A stretch of 64,000 bases of DNA from Colletes latitarsis (lineage: Eukaryota; Arthropoda; Insecta; Hymenoptera; Colletidae), in NCBI RefSeq assembly GCF_051014445.1, contig NC_135141.1, positions 33,627,422-33,691,421 on the forward strand. Direction: 5' to 3'. Position numbers and translations under genes: made by a program. Of this stretch, positions 37,460 through 49,235 are shown piece after piece; the first letter of the stretch is position 1, and every line of letters begins with the position of its first letter. The notes under the pieces were generated by a model. The model worked only from the letters and a program-made list of their open reading frames with translations. It was not told the origin of the DNA and ran no database searches.

Positions 37460-37575
37460 GGAGGCCTCACGATGGAAGAAGGAAATGACGCCCCTCGCAT
37501 AACAAAATGACGATACGTCAGGCCGTGGCACCGTTGCTTTCCTCGAGCGACGTGTGACACGCATTACGCGACAGA
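37460..37575 (+). repeat. Diverged local duplication, right copy
   Basis: Partner of 36536-36645. Both share the GAAGGAAATGA...CGCATAACAAA core followed by a CCTCGA...CGTGT block. Confidence 0.65.
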
Positions 37576-40500
37576 TTCGTGCGGATGTCAGCGATGAAAA
37601 AAACGATTCGAACCTACGAAACGCACGATTCCCCCTGTCGCGATTTCGCCGATACCAGAAAATACGAATATCCCCCCCCCCCCTGTCACGATCTTGAAAT
37701 GATTTTAAAATTATTCCTACTCTCGTGTATATTTTAATATATTTTTTTATCAAATTGTAGCAAACAGAAATATTGGAGTTCCTATTATTCTCATTCATAG
37801 TCTGCACGAGTTTAACTTTAAACGGAGAAGTTTGATTAGCAGTGTGGATCGAATCGGTAATCGGGACACATCGGATGATTTCCACACGGATAGAGAGCTC
37901 AACTCCGACAAGAAATTAACTGCTATTCGAGACTTTCTCGAACGCTGGCAAACAGTCAAAGATCATCGAGGAGATTACATCAAATGACCGTAGAAACGCT
38001 TCAACGCGTTCTTAATCTTATCTTTGATTAATTGCATCCGCTCGTACTCGTACGTTATAGCAATAACGATCAACTATGAATGGAAAAAATACTTGTCATC
38101 TTTTATCAGGAGAAAATATCAAATTTACAGATAGTTTTCTATTCGATCCGTATAAATCTAGTACGCATCGCGGGGTGGGTTGCGTGGGTGACAGCGATAA
38201 AAGAGAAGAAAATCGTGGACGAGACACGGATGAATCGCGTAAGTACATCTCGCGACCTCCGCGGATCAAATGACGCCGATTTTGCGTTCCTCGCGCGGCT
38301 GGTCTTCGTCTGCCTCGTCTTTCAAGATGCATCCGACCAGCGAATCGGAAACGTCGCCGGGAGCTTCGATGGAATTCGCTTATGCGACGCGTCGCTCGTG
38401 GCAAAAAAAAAAAGAAAAAAAATCGATGAGATCGCGATACCGTTCGAGCCTGGCGAATGCTTTTGCGACGCGTATCCCGCCGCGGATTTCGCGCGACCGC
38501 CTTTCGGGACCGCTCGCGGTGTTTCTCTTATTCCGCAGACTTGGCGAAATCAATCGGCAAATGCGAGCGTTTCAACGCCACGAAAACGATCCTCTCGCTT
38601 TCCTTGCTGCTGAATTCTACTCTTCGACTCCACCGAGATCGCTCCGCGATTACCATTCCGTTTAATTTTATTCGTAATAGCCGTAATGATTAAATAATTT
38701 AGATAAAAGATGACACCACGACGCACGGTGGCCTGTTTTATTGGGAAGCTGGCCAAACTACGAAGGCGTCTTTTTATTTGTACGGGAATAGGTATTCTAG
38801 ACTTTTCGAGGTCGCTGATTACGAATCTCGAGTGAAGATTTCGAAAGACAAGGTCAGAACTTCTAACACCCCATGGATATAATAGTATTTTATGCCACTC
38901 AGGGTCCATGAGTTGATACGTGGCTTCGGTACTTTGTACTCTGTGGATTTGGATAAATTTCCACCCTCTCGGCGTGATCCAGCGCTTTGCGATGCGCGAT
39001 ACGTCGTTTCCTTCTGCGGCGAGGCTCTCTCGCCGGGAGGGAAGAAGGAGAAACGAGTGAGCAGGAAGTGGTACGAAATACGAAGTGGTCAAACGGCACG
39101 TGTTGAACACGTCGGTGCCATTGGCCGGAACCTGCTCCGTTCCGGAGGACAGACATTGTCCCGAACCGGGACACAGAGGCACCGGAGTCGAAAGATGAGG
39201 GGTCAAGTGCAACGACGATCAAAAGGGCGCAACCGCGCGCGTGTCCGAGCACACGAGCCTCCTGGACGCCTCGTTTTCCGTCTCTGTGTTTCTCCACGGT
39301 GTCGTTCACCGATCATCCTCGAAGAACCTTCCCAAACCGAAACGAAACCAACCTGGATCTCTCCCAAGATCATCCTCCACTCGAACGTGCATTTCTTTGG
39401 AATATTATGAAAATAGGAATCGAGAAGGTTCGACTTTGACTGCAGAAAGTCACTCTGCATCGAACGCTGCTTTTTTATGTTCTTCCTGTTAAATAGTTTT
39501 TAGTAATATCGAATATGTGTGATTTAAATTGTTCGTTCTTGTAATTGTATAATTCTCGTCGTTGATCTCACAGTGGAGAAAAAATATTTGCACGATATGT
39601 ACGACAGATTGTAATCTCATCGTGAGCACGTGACTCGAAACCTGTAAGATCCGACCAGTATCGAATGGAAATCGAGTACGTCGGGAGTTTAAGAAGAACG
39701 AAGCAAAGAACTTTCGGTTTGGCACTACTAAAGAGAGAGAAAGCTCGAGGAGCGCGTTTAATTAAAAAATCAGGATCTTACGGTGCCCAGGCTGCTTCCG
39801 CTTGGATACTTGGCGTTTCGTCGGTCTCTTAAAGTGACGCTTGCACTCGACCTTTCGGTCTCGAACGAACGGAACGGGCACGGTTAATTTGCCGGTAACG
39901 AAACGAGCGTTACGGTACATACACGTAGCACGTTCTATTGTAAACGCGTGTACCGCTCTGGGGCATCGTGTAATCACGTAAGCTAACCGTTTCGCGGGTC
40001 CGGTGTCAAATCTCCGTAGCGTGGGACCAGGGACGCTTAAAAAACCATTTTCTGATCCCGAAATCTCTTGCGAAACGCTTACAAACTGACCCGTTTAACA
40101 ACGACGGGACGCGATTAAGTTAACGTTGCAACGACAGTCTCGAAATACAACGATCGATCCCTGGATCTCGACTTTTGCTTCACAGCTATAGGGTCGACGA
40201 TTACTGAAGTTGACTGATAATTTCCAACGTTTATCTCTACGATTGATAATTCTCGTTCAAGTTAATTCAAGTTAAAAGAGCATACGATCGGCCAAGCAAC
40301 CGATTTCGAATCGTTATTAAATCTAGATTTCGTTGCACGTGGACGTCGAGATCACGAGATCCCGCAGTTCCCGAGAAACGAGCGCAGCTTTACGACATGG
40401 ACCAACGCGACCGATTACCGCGAAACTTTTAATCTCGCGGGGATCAACGACGCGGCAAATAAGATTACAACGTTATCTGAACGCCTCGAAAACGTACGGC

Positions 40501-42573
40501 GACAGTGTGTACGGAGCCCGTTCGTACGTTCAACGGTTGAATCCTTAATGCCTCGAGGTAATGAGAACGCGAGGCGAGATAAAAAAAAAAAAAATTTTTT
40601 TTAATGTCTGCGTGACTCGGTTCGCGGCGTACTCGATAGTCGACAGAGATTGGCCAAGATCTCGTCCGAATAACGGCGGAGAAACAAGTTCTTTTAGAAC
40701 AATTTTTGCGGGAACGCAATTACACAGTCTGATTCTAATTAAACTGTCAAGTCCTCTGTAAACCCAAATTGCGTTTCTCTCGTGGACGAAAATTATAGAG
40801 GCCCACTATTCGCGGACACTTGGACTTAATTTCATTAGTATTTACACGACGTATCGAGGGACGATAAATCTATTATGTATGTACGGTAAGGAGGAGCGTA
40901 ACTGAATCAATTATCGCAAGTTTTGTACAGATCATTATTTACTGCCAACAATATAGGAGAAAGTTTTTACGAAGTGGTGCAAAACCGAGTCAATCTATTC
41001 TTTTTTTTTCATTGCCAAACGAGAACACTGGTAAAAAAATTTCTCACGTTGCTTCTAACTGTGATAAAAATAACTGTAACATTTATATTCAAATATTCTC
41101 TTATTTCTTAGTAATAAATAACGATTTGTAGAGAAGTTGTGGTTATGCTCCTCGGTGCATTTCATTTTTAAATGAGATTCTGCCGGGCTCGAGGTCGATA
41201 AATTTTTTTTAAGCGAACGCAGAGAAAACGGACAGAGTTTGGCCGATATTTGCGCGGGCAATATTTATGCGAGTGGAAATAAAACGAGCTGACGGACATC
41301 GAGCGCAACTTTCGATGCGTTTAATTGCGAGGCCGACGCGGATCTACGTAAGGCGCGGTTACAGAACGCGAGAGAGTGAAATGAGCAATCCGAGAGATAA
41401 ATCAAAGGAGCGCGCCGTTTTCTTTTCCGTACCGGAAGGGAACACCGTATCCCGAAAACGACGGTTTTAATTTTCCCGCGATAGATTTATTCGCCAGCGA
41501 ACGAGCCAACGATGCAGAACCACGGAGCATCGCGAAACCGTCGAAAGTTTTACGCGATAAAAACCGCCTCTGCTCTCATTCGCAGAGACACTGCAATTGC
41601 ACAGAATCAAACAAAATGTTTTACAAATAAGCCTTGAAATGTCAGCTGTGAAAATATAGAACGAGAGTAGAGTGTAGAATAAAGTTGGCTGATTAAAGAT
41701 ACAATCAACGTCTCTGTTGGTACGAAAGGAGCCCATTTGGACCAGTTTAATTTAACGATTTTTAGCGTTGTTGCGAGCATTTTCGAGAATTCCACGGCAA
41801 GAAAAAGAGTTTCAGAGGAGGCCCCGTCTCTTTTCTTGCGCGATTAGGAGGAACAAAGCGGAACTGTTTTCCAGCCAGTCTCTCTCCTAGACTCTTTTCG
41901 GAGCACATCATTTTCTCTTATCGCGCGATCGGCGGCGTAACGCGCCTTCACCACTCCGCGAATTCGAATTATAAACATCGCCGGTCGCTTCCTCGTCCTT
42001 CGAGACTTTCCTGGTTCCTCTCCGATGAGCCACCCTGCGTGCACTGGCTAGAAATCCGTGTACCCCGGGTCTTTGTGCAGAAACGCTCGCCCGTTTCACC
42101 TACTGTCTCCGCTTCGAGTGCACTTTTAGGTTACCAGTTATAACGCGCTGTCTGTTAAACCGATTTTACGAGCATTTCTGCGCCAACGATGGATCCTTTC
42201 GCAATACACTTTCGACTTTAATACGCTGCTTTTAATCCAACCTTCGTAATTGTTCCAAGTTTACTAACCCAAAGGTGGGGAGGAAAAAACAATGATCCAA
42301 AATTACCGAGATCACGAGTGGAGCAGAAAAATTGTAACGCGAATCATAATTAGAGATCTGGGAAATAATATTCGGTACTTTGGTACAAATTGCAGAATAG
42401 GGAATTTATTATTTTCGATATTGTGAAATAATTTGTCCATACGACGGTAAACAAGTCCAGCGAGTGCTTTCTTTTTGAGAAATTTAGAAATTACGTTTCT
42501 TTATACGGTAGAAATGATACATATTTGTTGAAAAAATCGCTGGAAAGGTACTCGTACCTCGTCTTTTTTTACA
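37576..42573. other. Noncoding, no gene recognised
   Basis: It includes a 12-C run at 37672-37683 and CpG-rich segments around 38.2-39.3 kb with overlapping open frames of up to 220 codons. None shows domain motifs or supported gene structure. Confidence 0.4.
37672..37683. repeat. Poly(C) run, 12 bp
   Basis: A C homopolymer followed by CTGTCACGAT. A related CCCCCTGTCGCGAT lies about 45 bp before it, so the pair may be a short tandem duplication. Confidence 0.9.
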
Positions 42574-42726
42574 ATGGCGGGCGGAGCCGACGAGGATGAG
42601 CGGGAGCATAATTTTCACCGAGAAGAATTCGGAGCGTCGCGATGCGAGTCGCTCGCGATGAACGCTTGTTCAGATTACGAGGCGCAAGGCATCGTATCCG
42701 CCTTCGCGTCCGTGCAACGCACGTAA
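42574..42726 (+). CDS. Candidate 50-codon small ORF or first coding exon
   Basis: The frame starts with ATG in a good context (ACA ATG G) and runs 50 codons to TAA, beginning MAGGADEDEREHNFHREEFG and ending IVSAFASVQRT. The block is CpG-rich compared with its flanks, and the start overlaps a YY1/Pho-like AATGGCGGGC. A possible donor GTAAAG overlaps the stop (CGCAC then GTAAAG at 42723), so this might be a first coding exon ending in phase 2. I recognise no family. It could equally be chance: one open frame of this size is expected in CpG-rich DNA. Confidence 0.2.
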   Translation: MAGGADEDEREHNFHREEFGASRCESLAMNACSDYEAQGIVSAFASVQRT

Positions 42727-45700
42727 AGGTACTCCCACACACGGTCGTCGTTTCCACGCTCGAGCCAACATTTATTAGATACGAGATCGTTATACATACG
42801 TAGATCCCATCTATAATCATATAAATGTAGTCGATGGCAAATATGTAAATTAAGAAGAAGGATATCTTGAGCATAATTTCCGTAGAAAAATCAGTTTATC
42901 GATACAAAAGGTCAAGCTACAGGATCTCCATTATCCAATGACGCGATTTTTTTCTTCGAAAATGCAATTGCACTATAAAGTGGGACTACCTGATTTTGGT
43001 GAACATAAACAAATAGAACGATTCTGTGCATGAGAAGAGTAGGGTCGCTGGAAAATTGGAAAATAAAATCAAGTACCTTTTGAAATGTTCAGATTAATTT
43101 AGCGAGTGCTCGATACGAATGGTGTATCTGTCATTGGAATATCGGTTATGCAAATATCGTGGAAAATATTGTAGTTTCGACGATCGTGTGTGTGGGTACC
43201 TTAAGGCGGTCGGTGTAACCGGCTATCTCGGCTGGCTGGCCGCCGGTTTCTCCCGCGCTAATTAGCAAAAGTTTGCCGTGCAATAAACGCGTCTAGTTTT
43301 ACGTAACCCGGCTGGACAGTCGCGGATATTCGTGGCCGTTTCGAGCGGATTGCGCGCGGAAATTAAACGCGCCGCGAGCGAAAGAGAGAGGAGACGTAAT
43401 CTCCTCGATTACGAAGATTCCGAACAACGAATTAAAGATTTCTTTTGTTAAAACAACTACCAATCCCTTGTTCGTTCGATAAAAATTACAACTCGAATTC
43501 TGTTAAGTATAGAATCGATGTCTTGAGTTGGTTTATTTTAGGGATACTAGAATCGAACAGGAATAATAGGTACTTGGATCGGTGGTCCATATTCGTTGAA
43601 AAATTATAAAATAAGAAACATTTCCATACCAATACCGTCGGAAAAGATGTCTAAATCGTTGCAAAATTTGATTCACATTCGACGACAATGATCTTCAGCC
43701 CGAATGTGCAACGTTTTATGGATTCCTTTTTGTAGAAATTTGTAGGGTACCGTTAGTTTTGGTCGTTAGTGGAGATGGCTAGTCACGTACCTGCGATCGT
43801 GAACGATTTTTGCCCGGGCAAATTGGACGCGTTATGTCGGCGAATCGGTTAGATCGTCCGAGTTCGCGCAGCCTCTCTCTTCCGGAATCGACGCGTAAGC
43901 TGCGCGTTGCCATGGGCTCTCGCTTTCCGGAGAGCTTCGTCTTCCGTTAACTGACCATTTATGGTCGACTAAGTTTACTGGAAACACGCCTCGCGATCCG
44001 TGGATCGAGCAACGCCCGATGGCTTCGATCCCCCTCGGGGCCCGTCGATTTCGAAAAGACTGGACTTTCGAAAAATTCGCGCGCTCGCGCGAGACCGTGC
44101 ACCACCCTCCCTCCCACCCACGCCTCCTCGTCACCCCTACCCCGCGAACGATTTTCTGTATTTTCCGTGGCGAACGAGATTAAGTAACAGGCCACGCATA
44201 ATATTAAGACGGTTGGTAAACAACCGATCCGAACCGTGGTTCGGATCTATAAAGGATCGAGGAGGCGAGACCTTTCGAAACACGCGCAGATGGCGAACCG
44301 ATTAAACATTGGCAAATATCGATATTGGAAATCGAATGATATATATATAATAAAAATTAAAACACGTGTCCAGTGGTATACGCGTGTGTACAAGTTTTTC
44401 AACGAAGAACAGAACGAAATCGATTTTAAGATCGCTTTCTCGTCGTCCCTTCTATCGACGCGATGCAACCGTCGTAGATCGCGTGCAAGTATCGAGGCTC
44501 CGTCGCGCCTAATTTGGACTGGAACGCATCCCGATCAGATTTTTCTGCCGATTAGGATCGGAGGACGCGGATTCGCACGTCCAGCCGCGATCCTAGACGC
44601 GTGACGCCGCGGCGAAAAGAAAAATTCGAAGCCACCGCGGTAACGAGTGCTCCGCAATCGCGGACAATGATAATTAAAACTAATTAAGAACCGTGAAATG
44701 AATTTCGCAACCGCGCTATTGCGGAAAGAAAGATGGTTACGCGGCGATCGAGAGATCTCCGCCGTCGTTGTTTCCCCCTTGGAAGATATTTCGCCTATCG
44801 GCGTTACTCGGATCCGATCGAATGGATAACGCTCGTGGTCTTTGAATTTGTTCGTTTTGGTTCGTTGATAAAAAAATTCGCGCACAGACCGCTGAGAAAT
44901 TTCGGTTTCTGTTTGAAATTCGCGGTTCTTTGGCCGATGGATCCAGAAAGGTCAAAGTACAAGGAATAAGAATTATACACATACGAAACACACACGAATA
45001 ATAATCGTGACAAGTTACGAACTCGGCAATAAAGTCCAAGATATCAAACGCGGGGCAAGCGATCGTTTAGACGCGTCAATTAATTTTAAGATGCATTTAA
45101 ATATATTTCAACGAATAGTCTCGTATTTTCTTTTAAGGATACGCGCTCGCGATAAATCGCTTCTCGGATCGAGGCGCACGCAGTTCCCGTTCGCGATTCA
45201 GAACGCATTTTTTAATCTACGCGTGAAATAATAAAAAAAAAACGCTACGTTTCGCGGGCAATCGAATCCCGCGATCTCCGATCCCCTCGTTTTCCTTGCA
45301 CAAACACTTTCACCGATTTCATCTTGGTGGACTTTATTTTCAGCGAATCGCACGCCGATCGCTGATAACGGTTGGGGTGGGGGGTTTAAAAACAGGGGAA
45401 TAATTCATAAAAACGTGTGGTGCAAGACATTTTTTTCCGTTAACTTTAGCTTTCGAGAAAATCGCAAAGTCCGCCGATGCCTATCGCGAGCCAACGCGCA
45501 ACAAATTTCCTCGAGATCGATAGCTCGTAGAAAAGGAATCGTACGCGAAACATCGTACAAATATATGCGAACGATGATAGGTTTTACACGCACGAGATTT
45601 TCAAGAGTCGAAGGAACTTCTGCGGGGGTCCGTTCGGAGCAGAAAACCTTTAATCGACGTGCCAATTAGATCGCAAAGAGATAACGATGAAAAACAGAAG

Positions 45701-47307
45701 GAAAAGCGTGGCTGGCATCGCCATAAGGAAGCGCAACTCCTTTTCCCATTTAGTTTAATGGAAATTGGGAGGAGCTTACGTAATTATCGCCAAGAGTTGT
45801 ACGCAAAAGCGTGTTTTTTGCCTTGCCTGAAAATGAAAGTTTCAGATACAGAGTTTTCCAAGTACAGCGAGTCCTCCTGTTACGCGGTCATGCTCCCACT
45901 TATGCCCGCATAAAATCTAATATTCCCTATAATTTTACTCGAATATAAAGTAATAAAAAAATAGGGGAATTTTTGTTGTCGTTGAGACGAGAGTTGCGCG
46001 GCGTTGGGCACAAAGTTGACCAGTTTCGAAACAGTGCACGACCGGGGTTACGCGTACGCTCATCTTGGAGCAGAACTAGGGCTATTAAACGAGTCTTGCT
46101 ACACCCCGCAGCCATAAATCCCATAAAGCTTCGGGCCACTGAACGTTATATGACGCGCACCATTTCTTTTGTCCACGGTTACTTCCAGTTCTCTTTCCCT
46201 CCGTTCCTTTTTATTCCCTTCGGAGGAAACGCCGTTCGACTGTTAAGAAAGTTCATAGCCATGGGATCTCGCTGATGACACCATGGAAACGTCTGATCTC
46301 CCCGCTGATACATACGTGACTTCCCCGGGGAATTCAGAACGAGCACGGTTCTCTCTGACTCGAATTTTCAAAGACTCTGTAAACTTCCACTTTCGGTACC
46401 TTCCAAAAGCTTGCGATCCGAATTCGCGTTGGTAAAAAGATTACATATCGAATAATATTTTCCTGCTTTGTTTAAATACCATAAGTGGCCAGACACTCGG
46501 TGGTCTCGGGGAATAAATCGTTTCTGTCGCGCGTAGAAACGAATCGAGAAAATGGACACCGTCGAACGAAGAGGTAGGAAGAAAATAAAAACGTTTGATA
46601 GAAGCGAAATGTAACAGGAATCAGATACGCGTGCAGACTCAACAGCTGAGTTATTTCAGCACGTGGCAACGAGACACTATGGCGGCCGCACCGGAGATGA
46701 TGTGTACACACGTACCCCGTATTAAACGATAACACATCGAAAAGATAGACGCGCACGGTACAGTGTAAGGCGACAAGGATACGAGGTGTCCCATCTCGCG
46801 ATTGTTCGCGTTATCGCTCGATCTCGCTGCATAGGGTATCTTGGAGAATGCTGATCTCACGAACACGAGAATTGTTGCAGGAAGAGAATGAAACGCTGAC
46901 GGAAAAATAACACCGCCGACCGTGCAAAATTACCAGCGCCGCATCGACGATTTAAATTCAACGAGTATCCGACCAGGCTTTCAATCCGCGTGGAACTTTC
47001 AATTTCAGAAACAAGTTTATTCACCGATTAAATTTTCTGTATTTCGTGTTCGACTGCTAAATGTTTTCGACTAAACAAATAGGATACCGTCGACGCAACA
47101 TGCAAAAGAGGTCGAAGATTGCGAGGCGTACGGCACGCGTAATCTGCGTAACAGTATACTCCCGTATTATCTCTACACTGGCTGTATTTTATTCGTCTAA
47201 TGACCTGTATGTTATTACACGCGTAAAAAACAATCACGGCTCGCTAAACATCCGTAACGGAGACAAACGATACGACTGTCTGCAATAATAATCCATCCCT
47301 TCAGGTA
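42727..47307. other. Noncoding, no gene recognised
   Basis: CpG-rich patches near 43.2-43.4 and 43.8-44.2 kb alternate with AT-rich DNA. Open frames up to 122 codons are overlapping and unrecognised. Confidence 0.4.
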
Positions 47308-47495
47308 TAGAGGGTGTTCGGCCACCCCTGGGAGAAATTTTAATGGGAGATTCTAGAGCTTTGAAATTGTTTAATTTAATTTTTTAATAACTTACTAACG
47401 TACTAACGAAGCCTCGGTCAAGAAATTGATATTCCTCATTTTCGTCTCTAGAATCTCCTATTAAAATTTTCCCAGGGGTGGCCGAACATCCTGTA
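47308..47495. mobile_element. Deleted 188-bp copy of the MITE-like family
   Basis: The left end TA-GAGGGTGTTCGGCCACCC and right end GGGGTGGCCGAACATCCTGTA are inverted relative to each other. The right arm keeps the ACGAAGCCTCGGTCAAGAAATTG stretch seen in the 36919 copy (only part quoted), while most of the left arm and the middle are gone. This is an internal-deletion derivative. Confidence 0.8.
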
Positions 47496-49169
47496 TATCT
47501 AGAGCGATCGTTAGCATCCTGGTCGTAGGTTTTGGATCACGGGGAGTTGAAAACAATTCTTTTCCATCGATGGATATTGGTCTGGATATTGAAATTTATT
47601 CGTTGCACGATTGCTAATGACAAGATTCGGTAATAAAATCTGGTCGAACCAAACGCTATTCAGCGACGATGGAGACAAAGTCGCGATGGGATGAAAAGTC
47701 GATTCGGAATCACCGAGCGCATCGTCGATGCAGATCGGCCGATTATGGTACCCGATGAATCACGTGGTTTCCGGAGTGCGTGTCCGCACGCATATCGAGG
47801 CGTGCGTTGACAGAAGCAGCCCTCGTGACTCATGCTACCGAACTCTTCTTCGTGTTTCTGCAATTGTACCCTCTCGACGGCCATTGTTCTTTCGTTCGAA
47901 TCTACTAGACGACCCTCGTTCTACAGGGTATTTCCTTAAACGCGTTCTGCTCGTCGAACGAAATATAGAAACAGACACTCTTATTAATAATTGAATTAAA
48001 TTCAAGAGTTTGAGAGTTTATCTCGCTGAAACGACGCGCGAAATTATGGCTTCGAAGTTATCTGGGAGTATCTGCCCTTGTATCGAGGAACTCTATAAAA
48101 ATTCTGGCCACCTTCGTACGCGTCGAGTTACGACCGAGTCACGCATCGACGCTTATTGCTTCTTGGTCGCACTTTTATCTTTACTATTTGCCCGAGCTCG
48201 TAGATGAACGGCTGGGGGAAACTGACGACTCAGAGTCTCGTGTTTATTCGTTCGCGAAGGCGTCCGCAGATGCGACTGATAACGACGCGATATCGAATCG
48301 ACAATCTTCGCTGGACGTCGTCCGGGGTTTCCTCGAGCGAGCATGATCGATTCGCGGTGTCCTGATACAGAAATAATTCCGATGACCATCGAAACGCCGC
48401 GACGAATCCTTCCGTAAATCCTTGACACGTTTAGGCGAACGTTATCGACGAGTCGCGACAGACTCCTTTCGACGTTTATGCGACCCGGGCTAATAATACT
48501 GCGGCCGATTTTTGACAAACCGATAGTGGCTTCGACCCTTTGCACACCACTGGCTATGTCAACAAACGTAACAACCATAGCTCGAGTAAAGTTTCATTCA
48601 TAGAATACAGGTAATAAAATTTAAATTATAGGTATTTACATACATTTCATTTGGTATTGCTTATCGTTCATATTAATAAATACTCTCCAAGTGCAGAGGG
48701 TTTGTTCCAAAGTCTCCGTATTTCTATTTCAGAGAACACGGTTTATCTAAAGATTATAGTGTAATTTTAATCTCTGCGGTTCGCGTAAACTCTACATTGG
48801 GATCTGTATATCTCCAGATAGTTGCAATTTTATTTTATCGATTCTCACCTGACGCGAACATTCGCGGAGTAATCGTTAATCGTTGCCTCTACGAGTGATT
48901 TCCAAGTCTAAGAATCGTTAGAATGATAAAAAATGAATCACGATCCCTAACAGATAACATTTTGTACGACAGGATGGAACGAAACAACACCATCCGCGCA
49001 AACTTGAATTTCACACAACACGAAGAAACATTCACGGTCAATAAATGATAAACAGATTATATTTCCCATTGGTAAATATTGTCTTTGATAGGGAAGTTTT
49101 TCTTTGCACCGATTAGAATCGAATTTCTGGTTCAACGACGAGAAAATAAGACCGTAAACAGACTTCGTA
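47496..49169. other. Noncoding, no gene recognised
   Basis: Unique-looking CpG-rich sequence with no repeat or gene that I can support. Confidence 0.4.
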
Positions 49170-49235
49170 TACAGGGTGGTCGGTCGGCCACACCTGGGAA
49201 CAATTTTAGCGGGAGATTCTAGAGGCCAAAATAAT
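49170..49235 (+). mobile_element. Short solo end of the MITE-like family
   Basis: It begins TA-CAGGGTGGTCGGTCGGCC and matches the family left end through GGGAGATTCTAGAGGCCAAA, then similarity stops. CGGT is duplicated near the tip. Confidence 0.7.

Noticed and set aside
38550..39212. A 220-codon minus-strand frame with a few spaced cysteines
   Set aside because: The cysteine spacing matches no domain I know, and frames on other strands are equally long.
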